The notes below the pieces were generated by a model. It saw nothing but the letters and a program-made list of their open reading frames with translations. It was not told the DNA's origin and ran no database searches. This document shows positions 8,822 to 17,338 of a stretch of DNA of 41,434 nt, piece after piece (position 1 is the stretch's first letter; every line of letters begins with the position of its first letter). The position numbers and the translations under genes were made by a program. The stretch lies in the NCBI GenBank assembly GCA_021299035.1, contig JAJTGD010000022.1, forward strand, positions 1-41,434, written 5' to 3'. The DNA is from Oxalobacteraceae bacterium (GTDB lineage Bacteria > Pseudomonadota > Gammaproteobacteria > Burkholderiales > Burkholderiaceae_D).

Positions 8822-9721
8822 TTACACGCGGCGAATGATTTTTTCGCCAAACAAGCCCTCAGGCCGCACCAGCAAGAACAGCAGCGCCAGCACGTACGGG
8901 AACCAGCCCTCGATGCCACCGCCAACGAAAGGCCCGATGTAAACCTCAGCCAATTTCTCTGACGCGCCGATGATCAAGCCGCCGATGATCGCGCCCGGTA
9001 TCGACGTAAACCCACCGAGAATCAGTACGGGTAAGGCCTTGAGCGCAACGAAGGTGAGCGAAAACTGCACACCATTGCGCGCACCCCACAGCATGCCCGC
9101 CACCAGCGCAACAAAGCCAGCCACACCCCACACGATGCCCCAGATTTGCTGCAGCGGGATACCCACCGCCAGCGCTGCTTGGTGGTCGTCGGCTACTGCG
9201 CGAAGTGCGCGCCCGACAGAAGTGCGCGAGAAAAACAGCGCCAGTGCGGTCACCAGTAGCGCGCATATCGCAGCCGAGGTTACGTCAAATTTCGAGACCA
9301 GAATGTTGAAGTTGTTCATTAGGCTCTCAATCGGCACATCTTCGATGCCCAGATCAAGCCGCTTTACCTCAGCACCCCAGAGCAGCTGTGCCAGGCCCTC
9401 GATGAAAAACGATAGGCCGATGGTGGCCATGAATAAGGAGATCTCCGATTGGTTTACCAGCGGCCGCAGCACGGCGCGTTCTATCGCCAGCGCGAGCACC
9501 CACATCACCGCCATGGTCACGATGACCGCGATCCAGAGCGGCCAACCAAATTCGGTAAGCGATACACAGGTCAGTGCCGCGAAAAACAGCATCGAGCCCT
9601 GCGCGAAATTGAATACGCCAGATGCTTTGTAGATCAGTACATAGCCGAGCGCGACCAGCGCGTACATCACGCCGGAGAGTAGCCCGCCAATCAAGACCTC
9701 GAAGAAGAAGTTAATGTTCAA
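8822..9721 (-). CDS. livH: Branched-chain-type ABC transporter permease LivH
   Basis: This 299-residue polytopic permease starts with FFFEVLIGGLLSGVMYALVALGYVLIYKASGVFNFAQG, the LivH signature. It also has ALRAVADDHQAALAVGI, the EAA-like loop that contacts the ATPases, and GGFTSIPGAIIGGLIIG near the end. Its start overlaps the stop of livG by four bases (9718-9721), indicating translational coupling. It partners with LivM. Confidence 0.9.
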   Translation of the reverse strand: MNINFFFEVLIGGLLSGVMYALVALGYVLIYKASGVFNFAQGSMLFFAALTCVSLTEFGWPLWIAVIVTMAVMWVLALAIERAVLRPLVNQSEISLFMATIGLSFFIEGLAQLLWGAEVKRLDLGIEDVPIESLMNNFNILVSKFDVTSAAICALLVTALALFFSRTSVGRALRAVADDHQAALAVGIPLQQIWGIVWGVAGFVALVAGMLWGARNGVQFSLTFVALKALPVLILGGFTSIPGAIIGGLIIGASEKLAEVYIGPFVGGGIEGWFPYVLALLFLLVRPEGLFGEKIIRRV

Positions 9722-10518
9722 TGCGCCACTCCTAGATAGGCGTTGATCACTTCTTGGTTATTCCGAACCTCATCCGGGGTGCCGTCGCCGATTTTCTTGC
9801 CGTAGTCGAGCACCACGACGCGATCCGAAATATCCATCACTACGCCCATATCGTGCTCGATCAATACGATGGTGGTACCAAACTGCTCATTCACGTCAAG
9901 GATGAAGCGGCACATGTCCTGCTTCTCTTCCACGTTCATACCGGCCATGGGCTCGTCGAGTAGCAGGATTTGCGGCTCAGCCGCCAGCGCGCGACCGAGC
10001 TCAACCCGTTTTTGCAAGCCGTACGGCAAGCGACCGACCGGCGTCTTGCGGATATGCTGAATCTCGAGGAAGTCGATGACCTGTTCTACCTTGACCCGAT
10101 GCTCAATCTCTTCACGTTGCGCTGGTCCTGCGTACAGCGCTTGTAGCAGGAAATTTGAGCGCATTTTCAGATTGCGGCCGGTCATGATGTTGTCTAGTAC
10201 CGACATGCCCCGGAACAGCGCAATATTCTGGAAGGTGCGTGCGATACCGCTCTTCGCTGCAGCGTAGGTATCCATATCGCGCCGATGCTCACCACGGTAA
10301 ATGATCTCGCCTTGCTGCGGACGATAAACACCGTTAATCACATTCAGCATAGAGCTTTTGCCAGCGCCATTCGGGCCGATGATGGCGCGAATCTCATGCT
10401 CGCGCACATCAAAAGAAATATCAGTGAGTGCCCGCACACCGCCGAACGAGAGCGAGATATTGCGCAGGTCGAGAATGACCTCGCCAATGTTGCGGCTGCT
10501 ATCCTGGCTTTGCATCAT
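9718..10518 (-). CDS. livG: Branched-chain-type ABC transporter ATPase LivG
   Basis: This 266-residue ATPase has Walker A GPNGAGKSS (residues 48-56), the LivG-type degenerate signature LPYGLQKRVELGRAL, Walker B ILLLDEPMAGM and the switch His in IEHDM. GIARTFQNIALF is the Q-loop. It energises LivHM together with LivF. It overlaps the acyl-CoA synthetase stop by four bases (ATGA at 10515-10518) and livH by four bases, so three cistrons are coupled. ATG codons 1 and 2 are both usable starts. Confidence 0.9.
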   Translation of the reverse strand: MMQSQDSSRNIGEVILDLRNISLSFGGVRALTDISFDVREHEIRAIIGPNGAGKSSMLNVINGVYRPQQGEIIYRGEHRRDMDTYAAAKSGIARTFQNIALFRGMSVLDNIMTGRNLKMRSNFLLQALYAGPAQREEIEHRVKVEQVIDFLEIQHIRKTPVGRLPYGLQKRVELGRALAAEPQILLLDEPMAGMNVEEKQDMCRFILDVNEQFGTTIVLIEHDMGVVMDISDRVVVLDYGKKIGDGTPDEVRNNQEVINAYLGVAH

Positions 10519-12479
10519 GCCGCCTGACGCGCGCCTGCGCTGCTAAAAGTTTTTATGTCTCGAATCTCGAGATCGGCAGAAATCATGCCCTGTCTACCAT
10601 CCTCAAACTTCACTTGGGTCTCGATATATTGGCGTTGCTTGCCGTCATACAGCGCGTCGATCAGCACCGCATATTTCTGCGCGATGAAACCACGACGTAC
10701 TTTGCGCGTGCGGGTCAGCTCGTCATCATCCGGATCGAGTTCTTTGTGCAGGATAAGAAAGCGATGCACTTGTGAGTTTGACAGCAGCGTGTCGTTCGCC
10801 AAATCCGCATTCACCTTTTCTACGCAGTCGGCGATCAATTCATACACCGGCTGCTGTGCAGCCAGATCGGCATAGCCGCTATAGGGCAAGTTGCGCCGTT
10901 CAGCCCAGTTGCCGACCGCTTCCATATCAATGTTGATAAAAACATTGCAGCTGGTACGACCATCGCCGAAGGCCACGGCCTCTTTGATAAAGGGGAAGAA
11001 TTTGAGCTTGTTCTCTATGTATTTCGGCGCAAACATGGTGCCATCCGCCATGCGGCCGACATCTTTGGCGCGATCGATGATTTTCAGATGGCCATCACTG
11101 TCAAAGAAGCCGGCATCGCCCGTGCGGAAGTAGCCTTCGGCATCGATAGCCTCTGCGGTATCTTCCGGGCGCTGGTAGTACTCAACCATTAGACCGGGCG
11201 AACGCACCAACACTTCGCCACTGTCAGCAATCTTCACCTCCACGCCTTGCATCGGCTTGCCAACCGTGTCCAGCTTGACGTCGCCAGAGCGTTGCATGCA
11301 CACGGTGACGCAGGTTTCAGTCATGCCATACAGCTGTTTGAGGTTGATGCCGATCGAGCGATAAAAATCGAATAGATCAGGGCCAATCGCTTCGCCGCCG
11401 GTATAGGCCACACGAATACGCGACAAGCCCAATACGTTTTTTAATGGGCCGTACACTAGTAACTCGCCTATGCCATATAGAACTCGATCGGTTAGCGATA
11501 CTTCACCTTTACCGTCGAGTAGCTTCAAGCCGGCGCGCCGCGCTACCTTCATGAAGTAATGGAACATGACACGCTTGATCGCGCTGGCGTCTTCAATGCG
11601 AATCATCACTTGCGTCAGCGTGTTCTCGTACACCCGCGGTGGTCCGAAGTAATAAGTCGGGCCAATTTCACGCAAGTCGGTGCCAACGGTCGATGGCGAT
11701 TCCGGGCAGTTGAGGCAGAAGCCAACAATGTTCGACAGCGCGTAGGAATACAGAAAATCGCCTACCCAAGCCAATGGCAAGTAGCAAAGAATTTCGTCAT
11801 CAGCCGACAGCTGATCAAACGCTGCCAGTGTTTTCCCGGTAGTGATCAGTGCGCGGTGAGAGTGACAAACCCCTTTGGGACGGCCCGTAGTGCCAGAGGT
11901 GTAGAGCATTACGGCAACATCGTCCGCGCGACCGGCATTGACTTCGTTTTGATAGAAATCCGGATGGTTGCGGAGATGAGTAGCACCGAGTGCCTGCACG
12001 TCTTCAAAAGCATGCAAGCCGGGTTGGGTGTACTTGCGCAGACCGCGAGGATCATCGTAGATGATGTGCGACAGCCCCGGCACACTTGCGCGTGCTTCGA
12101 TTAGTTTATCGACCTGCTCCTGATCTTCGACCACCGCGAAATCAATGCCGGCGTTCTCCAATACATAGGCCATATCGGCGGCGGGTGCATCCTGATAAAG
12201 CGGTACCGCAATCCCACCGAGGGACTGCGCAGCTGCCATTGCCATATACAGGCGAGGCCGGTTGTCACCGATAACGGCGAGATTCATGCCCCGGCGAAAG
12301 CCGAGTGCGGCCAAGCCGCAGGCAAAGCGCCTGATTTCATCCTCAGCCTTGGCCCAGGTGATCGTCTGCCAGATACCGAGATCTTTTTCTCGGAAGGCAG
12401 GACGATGCGGGCGCGTGACAGCGTGTTGCAGCATCAGTCGGGGAAAGGTTTCCGCCGACCGCTCGTTTGTCTCCACCAT
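10515..12479 (-). CDS. AMP-forming acyl-CoA synthetase (long-chain type)
   Basis: This 654-residue ANL enzyme has the AMP-binding loop YTSGTTGRPKG at residues 193-203, LPLAWVGDFLYSY, the QLYGMTETCVTVC adenine motif, the YFRTGDAGFFD motif and the hinge KIIDRAKDVGRMADG. The length and the internal insert (RARRAGLKLLDGK region) fit FadD15/long-chain-like synthetases. It converts a carboxylic acid to its CoA thioester in the cytoplasm. It is the first gene of the liv-type cluster, overlapping livG, which suggests that import and CoA activation are coupled. A 10+10 bp inverted repeat at 12495-12526 sits just in front of the start codon. Substrate chain length or type cannot be inferred with confidence. 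Confidence 0.85.
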   Translation of the reverse strand: MVETNERSAETFPRLMLQHAVTRPHRPAFREKDLGIWQTITWAKAEDEIRRFACGLAALGFRRGMNLAVIGDNRPRLYMAMAAAQSLGGIAVPLYQDAPAADMAYVLENAGIDFAVVEDQEQVDKLIEARASVPGLSHIIYDDPRGLRKYTQPGLHAFEDVQALGATHLRNHPDFYQNEVNAGRADDVAVMLYTSGTTGRPKGVCHSHRALITTGKTLAAFDQLSADDEILCYLPLAWVGDFLYSYALSNIVGFCLNCPESPSTVGTDLREIGPTYYFGPPRVYENTLTQVMIRIEDASAIKRVMFHYFMKVARRAGLKLLDGKGEVSLTDRVLYGIGELLVYGPLKNVLGLSRIRVAYTGGEAIGPDLFDFYRSIGINLKQLYGMTETCVTVCMQRSGDVKLDTVGKPMQGVEVKIADSGEVLVRSPGLMVEYYQRPEDTAEAIDAEGYFRTGDAGFFDSDGHLKIIDRAKDVGRMADGTMFAPKYIENKLKFFPFIKEAVAFGDGRTSCNVFINIDMEAVGNWAERRNLPYSGYADLAAQQPVYELIADCVEKVNADLANDTLLSNSQVHRFLILHKELDPDDDELTRTRKVRRGFIAQKYAVLIDALYDGKQRQYIETQVKFEDGRQGMISADLEIRDIKTFSSAGARQAA

Positions 12480-12846
12480 GGCGATCTGTTGGGCTTGCGT
12501 CTGCTGCCCATTGAGTGCAGACGCAATTTATTTATTAGAAAAAACCTGCCGAATATTGCCTCAGTTTATCTTCGGATCATAGCCGACTCGCCAATTTCCG
12601 GGCGTCTTGTGCCGAACTGTAAGCCCGGATTTTTTTGCGCGCCGCAACAATCACCACTGTTGATGGCGATGCGCCCGTCCCGCAGCGGTTGGTTTAGTCA
12701 TCGCAAACCCAGGTCAGATCATCGTCTGATCGAGGCAACCACGGCATCGCACAACCAGTCCCCGTTCTTAGAATCGGCACGTCTCACAAGGACAAGGTCG
12801 GCAACCCGACCATCGATCGTTCACCTCAAATGGAACAGGAACCATC
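12480..12846. other. Divergent intergenic region (367 bp)
   Basis: This gap separates the minus-strand acyl-CoA synthetase operon from the plus-strand outer-membrane gene and must hold both promoters. It contains the inverted repeat at 12495-12526 and a small GGTCGG/CCGACC hairpin at 12796-12811. A TATGAT hexamer on the minus strand near 12573-12578 has no convincing -35 partner. No open frame with gene-like features is seen. Confidence 0.6.
12495..12526. promoter_or_regulatory. Perfect 10-bp inverted repeat in acyl-CoA synthetase leader
   Basis: The arms TTGCGTCTGC (12495-12504) and GCAGACGCAA (12517-12526) are separated by 12 bp. The element ends 16 bp before the acyl-CoA synthetase ATG on the minus strand. 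It could be a dimeric repressor operator or an RNA hairpin close to the ribosome site. No regulator gene lies beside it. Confidence 0.5.
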
Positions 12847-13407
12847 ATGAAGAGATCAAGGATTGCGATTTGGCTGGCGGCATTGTTGGCTGCACCATTG
12901 GTGCAGGCGCAAAGTGCGCCCCCGTCCACTTATGTCAAGCTTGGCGGCGGTCAGGCTAGGACTGACGCCGATTTCTGGGGAAAGGATTCCGACACCGCCG
13001 CATTGATTGCAGCCGGAGCCCAAGTCAGCTCGAATATGGATGTCGAGCTTGGTTACATCCACCTAGGCAAGGCCAAGTACGCCTTCGCTGGCAATTCCAT
13101 GACTGCGCGCTCGGAGTCTGTTTATCTTGCCGCTGTTGGCAGATCTTCTTTGCGCGACGGATTCTCTCTCTACGGAAAGCTGGGCGCAGCTTACAACTGG
13201 ACTAATTGGCGCGGCGTGCGCGATGCCGCTGCCTTCGATACGGATGACAGCCGATTCGGGCCGATGGTTGGCATCGGTGCGACTTGGCAGTTCATGCCAA
13301 ATTGGGCCGCAGATCTTGAGTATGCTTACTTCAATCGCACCAGAAAGGTTGCTGGAGAAGCAACTGATGTTGATGTCTGGACGATTGGGCTGAAATACCT
13401 CTGGTGA
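12847..13407 (+). CDS. Small outer-membrane beta-barrel protein, paralog 1
   Basis: This 186-residue protein has a Sec signal peptide at about residues 1-21 (ending PLVQA before QSAPP). The rest alternates hydrophobic and polar residues in beta-hairpins: YVKLGGGQA, MDVELGYIHLG, ESVYLAAVGRSS, FSLYGKLGAAYNW, GPMVGIGATWQF, WAADLEYAYFN, and a C-terminal DVWTIGLKYLW. The terminal aromatic residue is the usual BAM recognition signal. The family resembles OmpA-like or OMP_b-brl eight-strand barrels. An AGGAACC ribosome site precedes the ATG. It is a tandem paralog of the next gene (shared Y-KLG-GQ, ELGYIH-G, and the GLKY end). Function is unknown; a porin-like or adhesion role cannot be told apart. 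Confidence 0.8.
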   Translation: MKRSRIAIWLAALLAAPLVQAQSAPPSTYVKLGGGQARTDADFWGKDSDTAALIAAGAQVSSNMDVELGYIHLGKAKYAFAGNSMTARSESVYLAAVGRSSLRDGFSLYGKLGAAYNWTNWRGVRDAAAFDTDDSRFGPMVGIGATWQFMPNWAADLEYAYFNRTRKVAGEATDVDVWTIGLKYLW

Positions 13408-13497
13408 TCGGGTGCGATTTTCAGACAGTCCTTAGTAGCCCGCCAAGTCAGTGCAAGCGTCATTGGTTCACAACCTAATAATTGCCAGTCTGAAAAC

Positions 13498-13573
13498 TTT
13501 AAATAAAATCATATCGAGCTGCCGGCGCGTCGAATGCGTCGGCAGCTCGATGGTTTTCGGTATTTTATTTAAA
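13498..13573. promoter_or_regulatory. Nested palindrome in front of outer-membrane paralog 2
   Basis: Outer arms TTTAAATAAAAT (13498-13509) and ATTTTATTTAAA (13562-13573) are perfect inverted repeats. They enclose an inner pair ATCGAGCTGCCG (13513-13524) and CGGCAGCTCGAT (13540-13551), whose stem continues with GCGC-type pairing toward a small loop at 13531-13533. The right outer arm abuts the AAAGGA ribosome site of the gene starting at 13584, so folding could affect translation. The inner stem followed by a T-rich run could instead terminate transcription from paralog 1. Confidence 0.65.
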
Positions 13574-13583
13574 AGGATTTCAG

Positions 13584-14126
13584 ATGAAAAAAACCGTATT
13601 GGCTGCGCTCCTTGGTGCGGCGCTATGCTCGCCATGGCCGGCGCTTGCCGAGAGCAATTATCTTAAAGTCGGCTTCGGGCAGTCCCGCTACGCGAATCCG
13701 CTCGATACTGATACCGAAAGGGCGCTGTCATTGGCCTATGGGGCGCCACTGGACGCAACCTGGGGCTACGAGCTGGGCTATATCCACTTTGGCAACCTCA
13801 GGCAAGGCCTGCCCGGACTCGCTCTCACCACCCGCTCACAAGCCCTGTATGGCGCTGCTGTAGCGAATCTGCCGATCAACTCGGCCACGCGTGTGTATAG
13901 CAAGGTTGGTTTGGCAGTGGTCAATACCAAGAGCACTGTCAACGCGGGCGAGCTGGGATCTGGCGCAGATTCCAGCACCAACACCAATTTGATGGCGGGC
14001 CTTGGTCTCGACTACAAGTTTTCGCCACAAGTCGCCGGTAACATCGAGTGCCAGTATTTCGGCAATGCCTATCAGATACCGATCAACTTAAGCGCCTGGA
14101 CCGTCGGGTTGAAATATGGGTTCTAA
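13584..14126 (+). CDS. Small outer-membrane beta-barrel protein, paralog 2
   Basis: This 180-residue protein has a signal peptide at about residues 1-22 (ending WPALA before ESNYL). A small beta-barrel follows with strands such as YLKVGFGQSRY, YELGYIHFGNL, QALYGAAVANL, TRVYSKVGLAVV, NLMAGLGLDYKF and a C-terminal AWTVGLKYGF ending in Phe, the outer-membrane assembly signal. AAAGGA lies eight bases before the ATG. It is a diverged duplicate of the preceding gene, 176 bp downstream, with the nested palindrome between them. Function is unknown beyond outer-membrane location. Confidence 0.8.
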   Translation: MKKTVLAALLGAALCSPWPALAESNYLKVGFGQSRYANPLDTDTERALSLAYGAPLDATWGYELGYIHFGNLRQGLPGLALTTRSQALYGAAVANLPINSATRVYSKVGLAVVNTKSTVNAGELGSGADSSTNTNLMAGLGLDYKFSPQVAGNIECQYFGNAYQIPINLSAWTVGLKYGF

Positions 14127-14146
14127 GTTGGTGTAACGGCGATTCG

Positions 14147-14176
14147 CCTGACCGGACAAAACAACGTACGGTCAGG
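14147..14176. terminator. Hairpin between convergent genes
   Basis: The arms CCTGACCG (14147-14154) and CGGTCAGG (14169-14176) lie between the outer-membrane gene (+) and the aminopeptidase gene (-), both ending here. This is a likely bidirectional stem; no clear T-run follows. Confidence 0.45.
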
Positions 14177-14190
14177 GTATGAGCGCTCCG

Positions 14191-15138
14191 TCAACCCGCC
14201 TGCCGTAGCTCGGCGATGGCATGTTGCAATGCCACAGCGATCGAAGGATCAGCCGGGGTATGGGTGCCCCGCTCCACCCACACCAGACGTGCCTGCGGGT
14301 TTGCAGCCGTTAACTTCATGGCGTTTTCCGGCGGACAGATCAGATCGTGGGTGCCGTGAATAATCACCATCGGTTTGTCACGCATCGCAGCGGCCGCCTG
14401 AAGTAAATCGGCTTCCGTACAAAAACAATGCTGTGACAGGTAGTGCGCCTGTAAGCGGTACTTACCCAGGGTGCGCGCTGACACGGGCGCGTCTGTTTTT
14501 GCGGCTGTTGCTGCTGAATCCAGTTTCCCATCCATCGCCCGCATGAGCGCCGTCTCATAGTTGGCCCAACGTAGCGCGGCATCGTTAGCCGCTGCAGCGT
14601 CATTACCCAGCAGCGCTTGCGATAGTGTTCGCAGTACTTCCGCTTGCTGCGCTTCGCTCCAGCCATGGGTCAATTCTGCCCAGGCGTGCGGCACCATTGC
14701 TCGCAGCGACTGAAAAAACCATCGCAGCTCGCGCTCGCTCGCTAAAAAGCTACCGCGCAACACCAGTCCACGGATGCGATTTGCGTGCGCAGCGGCATAC
14801 ATCAGCGCGAGCGTCGCCCCCCAGGATCCGCCCACCACCATCCACTGTTCAATACCAAGATGTGCGCGAATCAACTCAATATCGGCGACCAGTCGCTGGC
14901 TATCGTTATTGACAAGTTCACCTTGCGGCTGCGACTGCCCTGCGCCACGTTGATCAAACAGAACTACACGTTGTCGACTCAGGTCGAACCACTCCAGCAC
15001 GGACGGTGAAGTCCCACTGCCGGGGCCACCATGCAGCACGACGGCGGCGGGCGCGTTGGCCTTGCCGTATTGCGCAAAGTACAGGCGGTGTCCGTCACCG
15101 GTGTCGAGCATCTGCTGGTCGAAGGCGTTAGGTGGCAT
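14191..15138 (-). CDS. pip: Prolyl aminopeptidase (proline iminopeptidase), alpha/beta hydrolase
   Basis: This 315-residue S33-family peptidase removes N-terminal proline from peptides in the cytoplasm. It shows the oxyanion loop HGGPGSG (residues 36-42), DQRGAGQSQP, the nucleophile elbow GGSWG with Ser105, the acid in GTHDLICPP and the catalytic His in ERGTHTP. The open frame extends to a TTG at 15192. The ATG at 15138 is chosen because MPPNAF..LDTGDGHRLY matches the usual family start and gives the normal length. It is transcribed divergently from pqqB. Related alpha/beta hydrolases of other specificity are the main alternative. Confidence 0.85.
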   Translation of the reverse strand: MPPNAFDQQMLDTGDGHRLYFAQYGKANAPAAVVLHGGPGSGTSPSVLEWFDLSRQRVVLFDQRGAGQSQPQGELVNNDSQRLVADIELIRAHLGIEQWMVVGGSWGATLALMYAAAHANRIRGLVLRGSFLASERELRWFFQSLRAMVPHAWAELTHGWSEAQQAEVLRTLSQALLGNDAAAANDAALRWANYETALMRAMDGKLDSAATAAKTDAPVSARTLGKYRLQAHYLSQHCFCTEADLLQAAAAMRDKPMVIIHGTHDLICPPENAMKLTAANPQARLVWVERGTHTPADPSIAVALQHAIAELRQAG

Positions 15139-15297
15139 GCTCTTTTTTACGGGGTCGGCGATAAAATGGTACGGTTTGGCGCTCAAAGACAAACAGCCGG
15201 CGCTTATATCGAGATCAGCGAAAACGCTGCCGCTGCGAGGGAAAACAGCGGATTGGCGTGGCGCGCAAGCAAGATCGATTATGCACCGGTTACGGTT

Positions 15298-15325
15298 TTG
15301 ATCTGGGCGAGTGCCGTCTTAATTC
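15298..15325 (+). promoter_or_regulatory. Possible sigma-70 promoter for the pqq operon
   Basis: TTGATC (15298-15303) and TAATTC (15320-15325) are separated by 16 bp, about 90 bp upstream of the chosen pqqB start. The spacing and hexamers are plausible but imperfect. Confidence 0.35.
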
Positions 15326-15414
15326 CCCGAGAGTGACGCCACAGTAATGTGTCTGGTCAACCGAACTACACAGCGAGACCTAGGCGCACCAATGAAAACG
15401 ACATCCTGAAAATC

Positions 15415-16347
15415 ATGAAAATCCTGGTACTTGGCTCTGCAGCCGGCGGTGGTTTCCCGCAATGGAATTGCAACTGCCCGAATTGTGCAGGCCTGCGAAA
15501 AGGCAGCATCAATGCAAAACCGCGAACGCAATCTTCGATCGCGGTGTCCTCCAATGGCACCGATTGGGTGCTGATCAACGCATCGCCGGATATCTTGCAG
15601 CAGATCCGATCCAACCCGGCACTGCAGCCCGCCCGTGCAATTCGTGACTCCGGCATCGCCGCTGTGATGGTGATGGATGCCCAGATTGATCACATCACTG
15701 GCTTGTTGATGCTGCGGGAAGGTCGCAAAAAAATGAATTTGTACTGTACTGAATCGGTGTGGGATGACCTCAACCACGGCCTGCCGCTCGCCAAAGTACT
15801 TTCGCACTACTGCGGCGTGGAGCGTCACGCCATCGAGGGACTGTCAACAGACGAGACCCATTTCGCACCGATCGAAGTGCCGGGCATTGACGGCATTCGT
15901 TTCCACCCTATGCCATTAAAGAGTAAAGCGCCGCCTTACTCGCCGCACCGTAACAACCCTGGCCCGGGCGATAACAATGGGCTCATGATCGAAAGCATAG
16001 CTACCGGCAAGAAAGTCTTCTACGCCCCAGGCCTTGGTGAGATTGAGCCCCATGTACTACAGGCAATGCAACAAGCCGACTGTGTGCTGGTCGATGGTAC
16101 GGTATGGACCGGCGACGAGATGATCACCTTGGGGTTGACGCAAAAAACCGCTGCCGACATGGGGCATCTACAAGTATCCGGCCCTGGCGGCATGATTGAG
16201 GTGCTGGATGGCATCGGCGCGCGTCGCAAGGTGCTTATTCACATCAACAATACCAATCCCATCCTGAATGAAGACTCAGCGGAGCGCGCGACGTTAGCGC
16301 AGCACGGCATAGAAGTCGCATTCGACGGTATGGAAATTGAACTGTGA
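15415..16347 (+). CDS. pqqB: PQQ biosynthesis protein PqqB
   Basis: This 310-residue metallo-beta-lactamase-fold protein is needed in pyrroloquinoline quinone synthesis, where it is implicated in an oxidation step on the Glu-Tyr-derived intermediate. It begins [20 protein letters not shown], with the zinc-binding CNCPNC cluster at about residues 19-24, and has [16 protein letters not shown] in place of the classical HxHxDH motif. An in-frame GTG at 15349 would add 22 residues, but the ATG at 15415 matches the family start. The ribosome site is weak. It is the first pqq gene here; no pqqA is seen upstream. Confidence 0.93.
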   Translation: MKILVLGSAAGGGFPQWNCNCPNCAGLRKGSINAKPRTQSSIAVSSNGTDWVLINASPDILQQIRSNPALQPARAIRDSGIAAVMVMDAQIDHITGLLMLREGRKKMNLYCTESVWDDLNHGLPLAKVLSHYCGVERHAIEGLSTDETHFAPIEVPGIDGIRFHPMPLKSKAPPYSPHRNNPGPGDNNGLMIESIATGKKVFYAPGLGEIEPHVLQAMQQADCVLVDGTVWTGDEMITLGLTQKTAADMGHLQVSGPGGMIEVLDGIGARRKVLIHINNTNPILNEDSAERATLAQHGIEVAFDGMEIEL

Positions 16348-16355
16348 GGAATGCA

Positions 16356-17066
16356 ATGAACGCACCGACAAAACTTGAAGAACAAATGCCCTGGAGCCGC
16401 GAAGAGTTTGAAGCAAAACTACGCGCAAAAGGCGACAACTACCATATCAATCATCCCTTCAACATTCGGATGAATGAGGGCAAGCTGACGCCGGATCAAA
16501 TCCGTGGTTGGGTCATTAATCGTTTCTACTATCAGACCATGATCCCGATGAAAGATGCGGCGATCATGTCGAACTGCCCTGATCGCGAGGTCCGTCGCAA
16601 ATGGGTTGACCGTATTCTTGACCACGATGGCTATGGTGAAAAAGAAGGTGGCATCGAAGCGTGGTCGCGCTTGGGTGATGCCGTTGGGATCCCGCGTGAC
16701 GAGCTTTGGTCATTGAAGAAAGTAGTGCCCGGTGTGAAATTCGCCGTCGACGCGTACGTGAACTTTGCGCGTCAGCGGCCGTGGCAAGAGGCAGTTTGCT
16801 CATCGCTGACTGAGATGTTTGCACCAAAAATTCACAAAGACCGACTCGCGAATTGGCCAACGCATTATCCGTGGGTGAAAGACGAAGGACTTGCCTACTT
16901 CCGTACGCGGGTACCGCTCGCGCTGCGCGATGTCGAGCACGGCTTGGAAGTCACGCTGGAGTACTTCACGACGCGTGAGCAGCAAGAGCGTGCACTCGAC
17001 ATTCTGCAATTCAAGCTCGACGTGCTGTGGCAGATCTCGGATGCTATCGAGAAGGCTTATCCATGA
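16356..17066 (+). CDS. pqqC: Pyrroloquinoline-quinone synthase PqqC
   Basis: This 236-residue cofactorless oxidase catalyses the final ring closure and oxidation to PQQ. It is an all-helical TENA/haem-oxygenase-like fold; [34 protein letters not shown] and [23 protein letters not shown] are PqqC hallmarks. GAGGA five bases before the ATG at 16356 decides the start over the GTG at 16344. It follows pqqB by 8 bp and ends overlapping pqqD (ATGA at 17063-17066). Confidence 0.95.
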   Translation: MNAPTKLEEQMPWSREEFEAKLRAKGDNYHINHPFNIRMNEGKLTPDQIRGWVINRFYYQTMIPMKDAAIMSNCPDREVRRKWVDRILDHDGYGEKEGGIEAWSRLGDAVGIPRDELWSLKKVVPGVKFAVDAYVNFARQRPWQEAVCSSLTEMFAPKIHKDRLANWPTHYPWVKDEGLAYFRTRVPLALRDVEHGLEVTLEYFTTREQQERALDILQFKLDVLWQISDAIEKAYP

Positions 17067-17338
17067 GCGCACCGATGATTGATCCCGCGAGCAAGCCGAA
17101 GTTGGCCAGATTGTTTCGCATGCAATATGAAGAGGCACAGCAAAACTGGGTATTGCTTTACCCGGAAGGCATGGTCCAGCTGAACCAAAGCGCTTCGGAG
17201 ATTTTAAAGCGCTGCGATGGCGAGCGCGATGTGCCCGCGATTGTTGCGGATCTTGAGCAAACCTTCAATGTACAAGGGTTGGAAAAAGACGTGATCGGAT
17301 TTTTAGAAATTGCAACCGAGCGAGGCTGGATTGTCTGA
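17063..17338 (+). CDS. pqqD: PQQ biosynthesis peptide chaperone PqqD
   Basis: This 91-residue winged-helix (RRE-type) protein binds the PqqA precursor and presents it to the radical-SAM enzyme PqqE. Features include [31 protein letters not shown] and the final [12 protein letters not shown]. The ATG overlaps the pqqC stop by four bases, and its 3' end overlaps or abuts pqqE. As a precursor-peptide chaperone it implies that a PqqA peptide exists somewhere in the genome. Confidence 0.93.
   Translation: MSAPMIDPASKPKLARLFRMQYEEAQQNWVLLYPEGMVQLNQSASEILKRCDGERDVPAIVADLEQTFNVQGLEKDVIGFLEIATERGWIV

Noticed and set aside
15181..15336. Small plus-strand frame with AYIEISE considered as pqqA
   Set aside because: Glu and Tyr are not in the E-x-x-x-Y spacing required for PqqE chemistry, and the frame lacks a suitable start and ribosome site.
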